From contig VOIU01000001.1 of assembly GCA_007896885.1 (NCBI GenBank), forward strand, positions 62,001 to 126,000: a stretch of 64,000 nucleotides of DNA. Reading direction: 5' to 3'. The DNA comes from Bacteroidaceae bacterium HV4-6-C5C. GTDB taxonomy: Bacteria; Bacteroidota; Bacteroidia; Bacteroidales; Bacteroidaceae. Below, in pieces: positions 17,271-27,144 of the stretch. The translations under genes and the position numbers were made by a program. Under the pieces are notes generated by a model. That model worked only from the letters and a program-made list of their open reading frames with translations. It was not told the DNA's origin and searched no databases. Position 1 is the stretch's first letter; each line of letters opens with the position of its first letter.

Positions 17271-19616
17271 ATGAACAAAAAAGTATTCAGCTTAATCTTG
17301 TTTGCAGGTTTATTCACTTCTTTGTTTTCCATAAAAGCGAATCAACCCGAACAGAAAATAGCACTTATCCCCTACCCACAGAAAATAGAACGGGGTGAAG
17401 GAACCTTTACCCTAAATACAACGACACAACTTATCGTTAACGATAAAGGGAAGTTTACGAATGAGATCTCTTATTTCCAAGCAATGGTAACCCCATTATT
17501 GGGAAGAGGACTCGACTACCTGCAAGGACAAAACCGTATTGAATTTAATTATACCGAGGGATTAGCAAACAGTGAAGGTTATAACCTGACGATCACTCCG
17601 ACCAAAATAACCATTGAAGCATCCGGAGCGGCAGGCGCCTTCAACGCCATACAGACAATCCGTCAACTGCTACCCATTCAGGCAGAATACGGTCTGAAAG
17701 CTGGTACTTCATTATTAAGTAGTAACAGTAATTCCCTCAGCCCCACAGGAACAAATCTGCCCGTTTCTTTACCAGTACTAAAAATATCCGACCAGCCCGC
17801 ATTCAGTTGGAGAGGCTCCATGATCGATGTCTCACGTCATTTCTTCTCTATTGAATATCTAAAACGTCATATCGATAGAATGGCACTTTACAAAATGAAT
17901 GTATTGCATCTCCACTTGACCGATGACCAAGGTTGGCGTTTAGAAATAAAGAAGTATCCACTTCTGACCCAAAACGGTGCATGGCGTACATTCAACAATC
18001 AGGACTCTCTTTGCATGACTATGGCTAAAGAGAATCCAGATATGAATATTGATAGCCGTTTTATCGTAAACCGTGATGGAAAGCAATTGTATGGCGGATA
18101 TTATACACAAGATCAAATCAGGGAGTTAGTGGACTATGCCGCAAAGCGCCATGTAGAGATTGTACCCGAAATAGATATGCCGGGACATGTGCTAGCTGCA
18201 ATTCATGCTTACCCATACCTGACAGACGCCCAGAAAGCAGGATGGGGAAAGCTATTCTCCACTCCTCTTAATCCTTGCAAAGACGAAGTTTATACTTTTG
18301 TCGAAGATGTACTTTCAGAAGTTATGAACCTGTTCCCTTCGAACTATATTCATATCGGAGCGGATGAAGTGGATAAATCGGCGTGGTCACATTCCGAACT
18401 TTGTCAGTCGTTCATGAAGGAGAAAGGTATTAAGACCTATGAAGAACTCCAGACCTATTTTGTGCACAAAGTTGCCGATTTTATCAAGTCGAAAGGCAAA
18501 CAAGTCATTACTTGGGACGATGCTATTGATGGTGATCTCGACCCCTCGGTAAATATCATGTATTGGAGGGGATGGGTACGTACCTCGCTTCCCAAAGCTG
18601 CACGAAATGGCAATCCGATCATTATGTCGCCTACGAACCCGCTGTATTTCGATTATATGCCCGACCGCAGCTCGCTACAAGCCGTATATGACATGAACGT
18701 AACGGGGAATGACTTTACTCATGATAAGGCAAGTCAGGTAAAAGGTGCTCAAGCCAATATGTGGACGGAGAAAATTCCTTCGGAGCAACGTGCCGATTTC
18801 ATGATATTTCCACGCCTGATCGCTTTGGCAGAACGTTTATGGACTAATAAGGACTTGTACGGTAGCTTTCATGAAAGACTTCAGAATAACTTCGAACGTT
18901 TGGATGCTCTGAATGTACACTATCGTTTACCTGATCTTTCAGGATTTACTTTGCAAAGTGTTTTTGTAAAAGAGACACTTTTCAATGTGGAAAACCCTTT
19001 ACCTACCATGGATATCCATTATACGAACGATGGTTCCATTCCGACAATCCAGTCACCGAAATTGGAAAAAGCGATTAAAATAACTAAACCCGTACAACTG
19101 AAATTTGCGTTATTCAGCCCCAGCGGTGCACGTGGAGATATCTATACGGTAAACTACGAGCAAGTACCGATGGCAAAAGCAGTAAAGCCCAAAACAAAAA
19201 TCAACGGCGGACTGGTTTGCTCCCTATACGACGGTATGTTCAAAAACACGGCTGACATCAAAGCCGAAAAAGACAAGGAGCAAGTAGTAAGTAACATCAA
19301 TGTTCCTAAAGAATTTAGAACACCCGCTTTCGGATTAAAATATCGCGGTTATATCAATGTACCTGCAACAGGTATTTATTCCTTTTTCTTCACTTGTGAC
19401 GATGGTGGTAAACTATATATCGCAAATAGAACGGTTGTAGACAATGACGGTTTGCATTCGGCGATAGAGAAAAGCGGACAAGCTGCTCTCTCAAAAGGTC
19501 TTCATCCATTTGCACTCGACTTTGTCGAAGGTGGAGGAGGGTTCACTTTGAAGCTACAATATAGCTTTAACGGCAGTACTCCTCAGGATGTTCCCGACGA
19601 TTGGTTTGTACATTAA
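17271..19616 (+). CDS. Secreted GH20 beta-N-acetylhexosaminidase with C-terminal PA14 domain
   Basis: This 781-aa enzyme should remove terminal GlcNAc or GalNAc by substrate-assisted catalysis. It has a signal peptide (1-23), a GH20b-type N-terminal domain (about 30-165) and the catalytic barrel (about 172-520) with HLHLTDDQGWRLEI and the catalytic pair Asp365-Glu366 in HIGADEVDKSAW. A chitobiase-C-like FN3 module follows (about 555-640, THYTNDGS-like strand). A PA14 domain ends the protein (about 650-775, with YSFFFTCDDGGKLYI), probably glycan-binding. It is in an operon with GH35 (20 bp before) and GH29 (36 bp after). Confidence 0.95.
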   Translation: MNKKVFSLILFAGLFTSLFSIKANQPEQKIALIPYPQKIERGEGTFTLNTTTQLIVNDKGKFTNEISYFQAMVTPLLGRGLDYLQGQNRIEFNYTEGLANSEGYNLTITPTKITIEASGAAGAFNAIQTIRQLLPIQAEYGLKAGTSLLSSNSNSLSPTGTNLPVSLPVLKISDQPAFSWRGSMIDVSRHFFSIEYLKRHIDRMALYKMNVLHLHLTDDQGWRLEIKKYPLLTQNGAWRTFNNQDSLCMTMAKENPDMNIDSRFIVNRDGKQLYGGYYTQDQIRELVDYAAKRHVEIVPEIDMPGHVLAAIHAYPYLTDAQKAGWGKLFSTPLNPCKDEVYTFVEDVLSEVMNLFPSNYIHIGADEVDKSAWSHSELCQSFMKEKGIKTYEELQTYFVHKVADFIKSKGKQVITWDDAIDGDLDPSVNIMYWRGWVRTSLPKAARNGNPIIMSPTNPLYFDYMPDRSSLQAVYDMNVTGNDFTHDKASQVKGAQANMWTEKIPSEQRADFMIFPRLIALAERLWTNKDLYGSFHERLQNNFERLDALNVHYRLPDLSGFTLQSVFVKETLFNVENPLPTMDIHYTNDGSIPTIQSPKLEKAIKITKPVQLKFALFSPSGARGDIYTVNYEQVPMAKAVKPKTKINGGLVCSLYDGMFKNTADIKAEKDKEQVVSNINVPKEFRTPAFGLKYRGYINVPATGIYSFFFTCDDGGKLYIANRTVVDNDGLHSAIEKSGQAALSKGLHPFALDFVEGGGGFTLKLQYSFNGSTPQDVPDDWFVH

Positions 19617-19652
19617 AGACTTATTTGCTAACTCTATACGTTTAAAATATTT

Positions 19653-21536
19653 ATGAAAAGAAGTTTTCTATTTACAGGTTTACTCTCTCTGACTTTAAGT
19701 ATGGCAGGGGCTAAAGCAACAGTTATTCCCCCAAAGGCTGTTGCTCCTCTTCCACTTCCGAAGCAAGTCAGATGGCAGCAAATGGAAACATTAGCTTTCG
19801 TACACTTTGGACTTAACACATTTGATGATAAAGAATGGGGTTACGGAGATGTCTCCCCTAAAATATTCAACCCCGCCAAACTGGACTGCGAACAGTGGGT
19901 TCGTACTTTTGTCAATGCCGGTATTAAAGAAGTGATAATAACCGCAAAACACCATGACGGATTCTGCCTCTGGCCTACACAACTTACCGACTATTGTATC
20001 CGGAACTCTCCCTACAAGAACGGTAAAGGAGATATTGTCGGAGAACTGGCGGCAGCATGCAAAAAATATGGCATCAAGTTTGGCGTTTATCTCTCACCGT
20101 GGGATCGACATCAAGCCAATTACGGTACGCCGGAGTATGTGGAATACTTTTATAAAGCATTAAAAGAGCTGCTGACAAATTATGGGACTATATCCGAAGT
20201 TTGGTTTGATGGCGCCAATGGAGGCGACGGATGGTATGGAGGAAGCAAAGAGATCAGAAAGATCGACCGCAAGACTTACTACCAGTTCGAGAGGGCTCAC
20301 GAAATAGTTGATGAACTTCAACCGGAAGCTGTGATTTTCTCCGATGGAGGGCCCGGATGCAGATGGATTGGTAACGAAAGCGGATTTGCCGGAGCTACAA
20401 ACTGGTCGTTCTTACGCTCCAAAGATGTATATCCCGGATATGACAAATACGAAGAACTTCAGTACGGACATGCCGACGGCGATAAGTGGGTACCGGGAGA
20501 ATGTGACGTCTCCATCAGGCCGGGATGGTTCTACCACCCTTCGGAAGATAAGAAAGTAAAAACCGTTCCTGAACTGGTCGATCTTTATTATCGTAGTGTG
20601 GGTCGCAATGCCAATTTTCTGCTTAATTTTCCGGTAAATCGTGATGGCTTGATATCTCCTCTCGATTCCGCCAATGCAGTAAATTATCATCAACAAATAC
20701 GGCACGAGTTATCTCATAATCTGCTTACCGGCATCCGCCCCATAGCATCCAATGAACGCGGAAAAGGCTTTGAGGCAAGTAATGTAAGTGACAACAAATA
20801 TGATACCTACTGGGCTACGGCTGATAATGTAAAAAGTGCGGTGCTAACTTTCACCTTATCCAAAGCGACTAAGATAAACCGTCTGCTACTTCAGGAATAT
20901 ATTCCGCTGGGACAACGGGTAAAATCGTTCGTTGTGGAATATCAGTTCAAAGGTAAATGGAACGCCATTGACCCGAAAGAAGAGACCACAACAATAGGTT
21001 ACAAGCGTATATTACGCTTCCCCACCATCACGACCGATAAACTTCGGATTCGTTTTATTGATGCGAGGGGATGTCTGTGCATCAATAACATCGCAGCTTA
21101 CTACTCAGGTAGCGATGATCAAAAAATAACAGACCGGAGCGAACTGAAAGTCGAAGGTTATTCATTCGTACTATCGGGAGTAGATCCGGTGGAGATGAAT
21201 AAAGCCGTCGACAGGAATAAGCTTACCACCTGTTTTATCAAAGACAATAAAGTAGTGATTGATCTTGGGCAAAAGCGTTGGGTACATGCCTTGCATTACC
21301 TGCCCGATCAAAATAGCCCCCGAAAAGGATTGGTTTCCAACTACGAACTCTCCGAGGGGGATCAAACCGGCGATGCAAAAGTGATTGCGACGGGAGAATT
21401 CTCAAACATACGCAATAATCCCGTATGGCAAACCGTCTACTTCTCACCGGTATATACAAGATATATTACTTTCAAAGCAACAAGAATGGTTCAAGACGGT
21501 GAATCTTTCGGGCTGGCAGAGATAAGAATCGAATAA
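19653..21536 (+). CDS. Secreted GH29 alpha-L-fucosidase with discoidin-like C-terminal modules
   Basis: The 627-aa protein has a signal peptide (1-20) and a GH29 catalytic domain (about 37-350). The conserved HFGLNTF strand, the KHHDGFCLWP motif (His100-His101) and the nucleophile Asp186 in VWFDGANG are present. The region after 355 reads as one or two F5/8 type C (discoidin) beta-sandwiches (SDNKYDTYWATAD is the typical entry) and probably binds glycan. Its sequence differs clearly from the two other GH29 proteins in the window, so different fucose linkages are likely. A strong terminator follows. Confidence 0.94.
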   Translation: MKRSFLFTGLLSLTLSMAGAKATVIPPKAVAPLPLPKQVRWQQMETLAFVHFGLNTFDDKEWGYGDVSPKIFNPAKLDCEQWVRTFVNAGIKEVIITAKHHDGFCLWPTQLTDYCIRNSPYKNGKGDIVGELAAACKKYGIKFGVYLSPWDRHQANYGTPEYVEYFYKALKELLTNYGTISEVWFDGANGGDGWYGGSKEIRKIDRKTYYQFERAHEIVDELQPEAVIFSDGGPGCRWIGNESGFAGATNWSFLRSKDVYPGYDKYEELQYGHADGDKWVPGECDVSIRPGWFYHPSEDKKVKTVPELVDLYYRSVGRNANFLLNFPVNRDGLISPLDSANAVNYHQQIRHELSHNLLTGIRPIASNERGKGFEASNVSDNKYDTYWATADNVKSAVLTFTLSKATKINRLLLQEYIPLGQRVKSFVVEYQFKGKWNAIDPKEETTTIGYKRILRFPTITTDKLRIRFIDARGCLCINNIAAYYSGSDDQKITDRSELKVEGYSFVLSGVDPVEMNKAVDRNKLTTCFIKDNKVVIDLGQKRWVHALHYLPDQNSPRKGLVSNYELSEGDQTGDAKVIATGEFSNIRNNPVWQTVYFSPVYTRYITFKATRMVQDGESFGLAEIRIE

Positions 21537-21583
21537 AAAATTGATCTTGAATATCACTATTTTATTAACTTTACACACGAAAT

Positions 21584-21639
21584 CTCTTTTCATCCTCACA
21601 TCACTTCCCTCTATTGTGAGGAATGAAAAGAGTTTTTTT
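21584..21639 (+). terminator. Strong intrinsic terminator between GH29 and GH3 genes
   Basis: CTCTTTTCATCCTCAC (21584-21599) pairs with GTGAGGAATGAAAAGAG (21616-21632), giving about 16 bp with one bulge and a 16-nt loop. Seven T residues follow directly (21633-21639). This separates GH35-GH20-GH29 from GH3-GH92, or attenuates between them. Confidence 0.85.
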
Positions 21640-21667
21640 CATTATTATTATCACATTTTGAACAACT

Positions 21668-24022
21668 ATGAATCACCGGAAATACACCTTAATTTTTCTT
21701 ACTGCATGGTTTAGTTTATCATCTTCCTTTGCCTCAAGCAAAAAGGAAGTAATCCCTTATCGCAACCCCAAACTTTCCGTAGAAGAACGCACCAAAGATT
21801 TACTTTCACGTATGACACTGGAAGAAAAAGTCGGTCAGTTGCTATGCCCTCTAGGATGGAACATGTATGCACTGGACGGTAAAAAGGTAGGCGTATCGGA
21901 TAAGTTCAAAGACATGCTTAAAGAGAGGAATATGGGTATGCTTTGGGGAACCTTCCGTGCAGACCCATGGACTAGGAAGACACTCGAAAACGGTCTTAAC
22001 CCGGAATCGGCGGCAAAAGCCGGTAATGCTCTCCAAAAATATGTCATTGAGAATACCCGCTTAGGAATACCTCTCTTTCTTGCTGAAGAAGCACCTCACG
22101 GTCACATGGCTATAGGAGCAACCGTATTCCCGACAGGCATTGGCATGGCTTCGACATGGAATCCCGGAATACTGGAAAAAGAAGGTCGCGCCATTGGCGA
22201 AGAAATCCGTGCGCAAGGTGGTCACATCAGCTATGGTCCGGTACTCGATCTCGTACGTGATCCACGTTGGTCGAGAGTAGAAGAAACATTTGGCGAAGAC
22301 CCGGTCTTATCGGGTGATTTGGGAGCTGCGATGGTGAGAGGACTCGGTGCGGGAAATCTGAATCTCCCCTACGCTACCGTAGCCACCTTAAAGCATTTCA
22401 TCGCATACGGCATTCCGCAGGGTGGACAAAACGGCAGCCCTTCTTACGTGGGTAACCGCGAACTGCTCAGCGACTTCCTTCCTCCTTTTCATAAAGTAAT
22501 CAATGCAGGAGCGCTGTCGGTGATGACTTCATACAATTCCATCGATGGCATACCCAGTACGATGAATTCCTATCTATTGAAGGACGTACTGCACAAAGAT
22601 TGGAATTTCCGGGGCTTCTCGGTTTCTGATTTATACAGTATAGAAGGTATGCAGACCAGTCATTTCGTATCCGCCTCATCTACCGAAGGAGCTATGTTAT
22701 CCCTTAAAGCGGGATTGGATGCCGATTTGGGTGGAGATGCTTATTTTACACTGATCAATTCAGTGAAGCAACATAAAGTGGACGAAGCACTCATTGACAC
22801 AGCTGTCTGCCGCATTCTGCGGCTAAAATTCGAAATGGGGTTGTTCGAGAATCCTTACGTTGATGTGAACAAAGCTAAAGCTACTGTTCGTTCAGCATCA
22901 CACATCAATCTGGCACGTGAATGCGCTCAGAACCTGATCACCCTGCTAAAGAATAAAAATAACACCCTGCCTCTATCAAAGAACATCGGCAAAGTCGCTG
23001 TCATCGGACCGAATGCCGACAACATCTACAATATGCTGGGCGATTATACCGCACCGCAACCCGAAAGCAATATTATCACTGTGTTAAAGGGAACCATAAA
23101 TAAGATTGGCTCCGACCGTGTGGAATATGCTAAGGGATGTGCAGTCAGAGACACCACCTACGACGGCATAGCAGAAGCCGTGAAAGTCGCGCGCAATTCG
23201 GATGCAGTTATTGCAGTAGTAGGCGGTTCGAGCGCACGTGATTTCAAGACCAGCTACAAAGAAACGGGAGCTGCCATTGCCGATGCTTCCACAATAAGCG
23301 ATATGGAATGCGGAGAAGGTTTCGATCGCGCCAAACTTACCCTTTTAGGAAGACAGATGGAACTTCTGAAAGCATTAAAAGCAACCGGTAAACCACTTAT
23401 TGTGGTTTATATTGAAGGACGTCCGCTCGATAAGAACTGGGCGGATCAGAATGCCGATGCACTTTTAACCGCATGGTATCCGGGGCAGGAAGGTGGAAAC
23501 GCCATCGCCGACGTGCTTTTTGGCGACTATAATCCCGCAGGTCGTCTGGCTGTAACCGTACCGAGAAACATCGGGCAACTACCGGTGTATTATAATAAAA
23601 AGAATCCACCCGTACACGATTATGTCGAAAGTACGGCAAAACCGTTATATGCTTTCGGATACGGCTTAAGTTATACCAATTTCGAATACTCCGATCTAAA
23701 AATCACAGCTCAGGGTAATGCTGAATACACCATCCGCTTCACCGTAAAAAACAGTGGAAACCATGATGGAGAAGAGGTGGCGCAACTTTATGTTCGCGAC
23801 ATGCTGGCTTCGGTAGTACAACCCGTAAAACAATTAAAACATTACGAACGTATCTTTATAAAAAAGGGAGAGCAGAAAGAAGTCTCATTCCGACTCACTA
23901 AAGATGATTTCTCACTCATCAACGCTTCCATGCAAAGAGTGGTGGAACCGGGAACTTTCCTCATACAAGTAGGGAGTTCGTCGGATAACATACGTCTAAC
24001 AGATAAAATAGATATAGAATGA
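21668..24022 (+). CDS. Secreted GH3 beta-glycosidase
   Basis: The 784-aa protein has a signal peptide (1-22) and the classical three-part GH3 layout. The barrel carries ISYGPVLDLVRDPRWSRVEETFGEDP and the nucleophile Asp321 (GFSVSDLYSIEGM). The alpha/beta sandwich has KVAVIGPNAD and AWYPGQEGGNAIADVLFGDYNPAGRL. A fibronectin III-like C-terminal domain follows (about 690-775, GEEVAQLYVRD). Beta-glucosidase or beta-xylosidase activity is usual for this layout; specificity cannot be read by eye. Its last four bases overlap the GH92 start (ATGA), indicating translational coupling. Confidence 0.93.
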   Translation: MNHRKYTLIFLTAWFSLSSSFASSKKEVIPYRNPKLSVEERTKDLLSRMTLEEKVGQLLCPLGWNMYALDGKKVGVSDKFKDMLKERNMGMLWGTFRADPWTRKTLENGLNPESAAKAGNALQKYVIENTRLGIPLFLAEEAPHGHMAIGATVFPTGIGMASTWNPGILEKEGRAIGEEIRAQGGHISYGPVLDLVRDPRWSRVEETFGEDPVLSGDLGAAMVRGLGAGNLNLPYATVATLKHFIAYGIPQGGQNGSPSYVGNRELLSDFLPPFHKVINAGALSVMTSYNSIDGIPSTMNSYLLKDVLHKDWNFRGFSVSDLYSIEGMQTSHFVSASSTEGAMLSLKAGLDADLGGDAYFTLINSVKQHKVDEALIDTAVCRILRLKFEMGLFENPYVDVNKAKATVRSASHINLARECAQNLITLLKNKNNTLPLSKNIGKVAVIGPNADNIYNMLGDYTAPQPESNIITVLKGTINKIGSDRVEYAKGCAVRDTTYDGIAEAVKVARNSDAVIAVVGGSSARDFKTSYKETGAAIADASTISDMECGEGFDRAKLTLLGRQMELLKALKATGKPLIVVYIEGRPLDKNWADQNADALLTAWYPGQEGGNAIADVLFGDYNPAGRLAVTVPRNIGQLPVYYNKKNPPVHDYVESTAKPLYAFGYGLSYTNFEYSDLKITAQGNAEYTIRFTVKNSGNHDGEEVAQLYVRDMLASVVQPVKQLKHYERIFIKKGEQKEVSFRLTKDDFSLINASMQRVVEPGTFLIQVGSSSDNIRLTDKIDIE

Positions 24023-26211
24023 ATAAACTTAAACTTTTACGACTCACAAGTTTAGCCCTGTGCGGTGGAGTGTTCCTCTTGAACAGCTCCATGGAAAGGG
24101 TAAGTGAAAAAACTCCGGTGGATCATGTAAATCCCATGATCGGTTCGGGCGGACACGGACATGTATTTGTCGGTGCAAGTGTTCCATTTGGTCTGGTGCA
24201 ATTAGGGCCGACTCAACCTGTCCGGGGTTGGGATTGGTGTTCCGGTTACCATTATAGCGACTCGGTTATCGTCGGTTTCAGTCACACCCATTTAAGCGGT
24301 ACAGGTATTGGTGATTTGGGCGACATTCTCTTCTTTCCGACACAAAAGAACGAGCGGAAAGCTTTGTTCAGTCATGCTGACGAGAAGGTAGCTCCGGGAC
24401 TTTACTCTGTCACCCTGAAATCTTCGGCTATACATGTCGATCTCACCGCTACCACGCGTACGGGATATCACCGTTATACGTTCCCCTCGGGAGGTGACGC
24501 ATCCATTGTAGTCAACCTACGCGAAGGCATAGGTTGGGATGCATGGAGCGACAGCCGTCTGATACAGGAAAACGACTCCGTTGTCTCCGGTTACCGTATT
24601 TCAAAAGGTTGGGCTAAGCACCAACAAATATATTTCACCGCAGTATTCTCGAAGAGAATTCAAAAGCTCGAACAAAAAGGTGACTCTATCGGTACTGTGA
24701 CTTTCAAGACAAACGGTTCATCCGACCCCGTCTATGTAAAAGTAGGACTTTCACCGGTCAGTGTAGAAAATGCCAAGTTGAACCTCGCTTCCGAAGTGGC
24801 TAACAAGTCATTCGACCAGATAGCAGCCAATGCCCGCAAACAGTGGAGCAATGAGTTGAGCAGAATACAGGTAAAGACGATGAATGATACCGATGCCGAA
24901 ATATTCTATACGGCGCTCTACCATACCATGATCGCTCCATCCGTCTTCTCCGATGTGAATGGTGATTACCGCGGCAGCGATGGAAAAGTCTACAAGAATG
25001 GAGGCTTCACCAACTATACCACTTTCTCTTTATGGGATACTTACAGAGCGGCGCATCCGCTAGCAACCCTGATTCATCCGGATCGCATGAGAGATTTCGC
25101 CGAGACATTTATCCATATCTTCAAGCAACAAGGTAAATTACCGGTGTGGCATCTCATGGGCAATGAGACCGATTGTATGGTAGGTAACCCCGCAATCTCC
25201 GTACTTGCCGACCTGCTTTTAAAAGGATATCTCCCCAATAAAGCCGACCAGGAAGCAGCTTACGAAGCGATGAAGACTTCCGCAATGCTCGACGAGCGCT
25301 CCATCGACTTACTCAAAGAATACGGATACATACCTTTCGATAAAGAAAAGGCAGCTGAGTCCGTTGCTAAATGTTTGGAATATGGCATTGCAGATGCAAG
25401 TCTGGCAGAAGTTGCAAACCACCTCGGCAAGAAAGCCGATTATGAATACTTCCACAAACGGAGCATGGCATACCAGCATTACTGGGATCCTAAAACCAAG
25501 TTCTTACGTGGTCTATCATCCACCGGTAAGTTCCGTGAACCGTTCAACCCATTCCTTTCCGTACATGAAAAAGGAGACTATACCGAAGGTAATGCTTGGC
25601 AATACGTATGGTTGGTACCTCATGATGTACACGGATTGATCAAACTGTTCGGAGGAGACAAACCATTTGTCACCAAGCTTGATTCACTCTTTATTGTAAA
25701 AGGTGACATGGGTGAGAAAGCATCACCGGACATTTCCGGATTGATCGGTCAGTACGCGCATGGCAACGAACCCAGTCATCATATCATCTATATGTATAAC
25801 TACGCAGGGCAACCCTATAAAGCTGCTCCGCTCTTGAGAAAAGTTATGACGACTTTATACAAAGCCGATCCTGACGGATTATGCGGTAATGAAGATGTCG
25901 GTCAGATGTCTGCATGGTATGTATTGTCCTCTATCGGTCTGTACCAAGTGGAACCGGCAGGTGGCAAATATATCTTCGGCAGTCCGATAGTACGTGAAGC
26001 GACTGTAAATCTTGGTAAAGGCAAGACCTTCAAGATCGTTGCACACAACAATAGCAAAGAAAATATCTACATCCAGTCGGTGAAGCTCAACAACAAAGCT
26101 TATACCAAGTCGTATATCACCTATAACGATTTGAAGGCAGGAGGTACACTGGAGTTTGTGATGGGTAATAAACCTTCAAAGTTCGGTACCGCAGTCACCA
26201 GCAGACCATAA
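24019..26211 (+). CDS. Secreted GH92 exo-alpha-mannosidase (first copy)
   Basis: GH92 enzymes are calcium-dependent inverting exo-alpha-mannosidases. The 730-aa protein has an N-terminal signal (about 1-24), then VNPMIGSGGHGHVFVGASVP and SGYHYSD, typical of the N-terminal beta domain. The alpha/alpha barrel contains SLWDTYRAAHP, HLMGNETDCM and the catalytic-loop motif GNEDVGQMSAW (623-633), with the general-base acids expected at Glu625 and Asp626 or close by. It overlaps the GH3 gene by four bases. Mannose-linkage specificity is not predictable here. It is only moderately similar to the second GH92 in the window (56.6 kb). Confidence 0.95.
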   Translation: MNKLKLLRLTSLALCGGVFLLNSSMERVSEKTPVDHVNPMIGSGGHGHVFVGASVPFGLVQLGPTQPVRGWDWCSGYHYSDSVIVGFSHTHLSGTGIGDLGDILFFPTQKNERKALFSHADEKVAPGLYSVTLKSSAIHVDLTATTRTGYHRYTFPSGGDASIVVNLREGIGWDAWSDSRLIQENDSVVSGYRISKGWAKHQQIYFTAVFSKRIQKLEQKGDSIGTVTFKTNGSSDPVYVKVGLSPVSVENAKLNLASEVANKSFDQIAANARKQWSNELSRIQVKTMNDTDAEIFYTALYHTMIAPSVFSDVNGDYRGSDGKVYKNGGFTNYTTFSLWDTYRAAHPLATLIHPDRMRDFAETFIHIFKQQGKLPVWHLMGNETDCMVGNPAISVLADLLLKGYLPNKADQEAAYEAMKTSAMLDERSIDLLKEYGYIPFDKEKAAESVAKCLEYGIADASLAEVANHLGKKADYEYFHKRSMAYQHYWDPKTKFLRGLSSTGKFREPFNPFLSVHEKGDYTEGNAWQYVWLVPHDVHGLIKLFGGDKPFVTKLDSLFIVKGDMGEKASPDISGLIGQYAHGNEPSHHIIYMYNYAGQPYKAAPLLRKVMTTLYKADPDGLCGNEDVGQMSAWYVLSSIGLYQVEPAGGKYIFGSPIVREATVNLGKGKTFKIVAHNNSKENIYIQSVKLNNKAYTKSYITYNDLKAGGTLEFVMGNKPSKFGTAVTSRP

Positions 26212-26251
26212 TCCAGCTTTTCGTTACAAAGCCAAAGCTTGAGATACTATA

Positions 26252-26300
26252 AAAGAAGAGAGGGCGTTTCAAAACAAATTTGAAACGCCCTCTCTTCTTT
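26252..26300. terminator. Bidirectional terminator hairpin after GH92
   Basis: A perfect 22-bp stem spans 26252-26273 and 26279-26300 with a 5-nt loop; the core arm is GAGAGGGCGTTTCAAA. The ends are A-rich on the left and T-rich on the right, so it can terminate both the plus-strand GH3-GH92 unit and the converging toxin-antitoxin unit. Confidence 0.85.
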
Positions 26301-26359
26301 ATTGCTCATATTCTAAACTCCATAGTATTGAAATTAGAACTAAATCCTATAGCAAAGGA

Positions 26360-26635
26360 TCATTTATCATCATAATGCCCATAGGTAGAAAGTACCAGCA
26401 CGGTTATCGTATCTTTGTTTATTTCATACACAAGCCGATGTTTATCAGTAATCCGCCTAGACCACTGCCCGATTCTATCAGCACTTAAAGGTTTAGGATG
26501 TCCGGTTCCTGTTTCCGGGTGATCTTGTAACTCCCCAATTAGTTTTACCGCTTTCTTATACGCCTGTGGCTCGTTTCGTTTCAACAATTTAAGATCTTTC
26601 TCAGCGGTAGGAAGAATTACTATACTATAAATCAT
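26360..26635 (-). CDS. Txe/YoeB-family mRNA-interferase toxin
   Basis: The 91-aa protein matches the YoeB family of ribosome-dependent RNases that cleave mRNA in the A site. Visible features are GHPKPL, then WSRRITDKHRLVYEI, and the C-terminal catalytic HY pair (His87-Tyr88). Length is typical. Its start overlaps the antitoxin stop by four bases (ATGA), the standard antitoxin-first arrangement. All the usual catalytic positions seem to be present, so it is probably functional. It is converging with the GH92 gene. Confidence 0.93.
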   Translation of the reverse strand: MIYSIVILPTAEKDLKLLKRNEPQAYKKAVKLIGELQDHPETGTGHPKPLSADRIGQWSRRITDKHRLVYEINKDTITVLVLSTYGHYDDK

Positions 26636-26889
26636 AAATTATCCAGATAAGCATTCAATGCTTCTTTTGAATTAATTGTTACACCCTTACCCTCTATTGC
26701 CTCTTTCTTAGCATTATCAATTTTGGAAAAAAAGTCCTCTTTACTCATTAATGCATCATCCTGAGAAAGCGGCACCAGCTTAAAGCTGCCATTTTCCCTT
26801 GATTTGAGAATTATATCTTGTCCATCTTTAGCCATACCAAGATACTTTCCCAATTCTTCTCTGAATTTTCTAGTACTAATTACTATCAT
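26632..26889 (-). CDS. YefM/Phd-type antitoxin
   Basis: The 85-aa protein (start MIVISTRKFREELG at 26889) has the Phd/YefM N-terminal DNA-binding fold: STRKFREELGKYLGMAKDGQDIILKS, then a short strand with PLSQDD. A flexible C-terminal tail should wrap the toxin. A start 22 codons further upstream is possible but would run through the likely promoter and operator region, so the shorter form is preferred. It is coupled to the YoeB-like toxin by a 4-bp overlap and is expected to autorepress the pair. Confidence 0.88.
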   Translation of the reverse strand: MIVISTRKFREELGKYLGMAKDGQDIILKSRENGSFKLVPLSQDDALMSKEDFFSKIDNAKKEAIEGKGVTINSKEALNAYLDNL

Positions 26890-26932
26890 TGTTCTTATTA
26901 TTAAATGATAACCATATTGGTACACAAAAGTA
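26884..26932 (-). promoter_or_regulatory. Promoter and candidate operators of the toxin-antitoxin pair
   Basis: TACTTTTG on the minus strand (26932-26925) is an exact -7 match. Between it and the antitoxin start lie the 11-bp palindrome ACCATATTGGT (26911-26921) and the inverted repeat TATCATT...AATGATA (26884-26890 and 26904-26910). These are plausible YefM-type operator sites. Confidence 0.55.
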
Positions 26933-27004
26933 TATATAGTATTTGAATTAAGCAAATTAGAAGCAAAAAATATGAGATTGATTTTAAACTACATAGAATA
27001 GAAA

Positions 27005-27036
27005 GCCCCCTCATCACAGTATTGTAATGAGGAGGC
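27005..27036 (-). terminator. Terminator downstream of the GH130 gene
   Basis: The arms GCCCCCTCAT (27005-27014) and ATGAGGAGGC (27027-27036) pair with one mismatch. On the minus strand a TTTCT tract follows. The hairpin lies about 108 nt after the GH130 stop. Confidence 0.65.
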
Positions 27037-27144
27037 CTATATTAAATGAAGGATCAAGCAGTCTTATGCTGAGATTAACAGACCTTTGAGCAAAAGTTCT
27101 GTTTTTTATTTACTGCATATCACTCTTATTTTACACGAAGAGCA

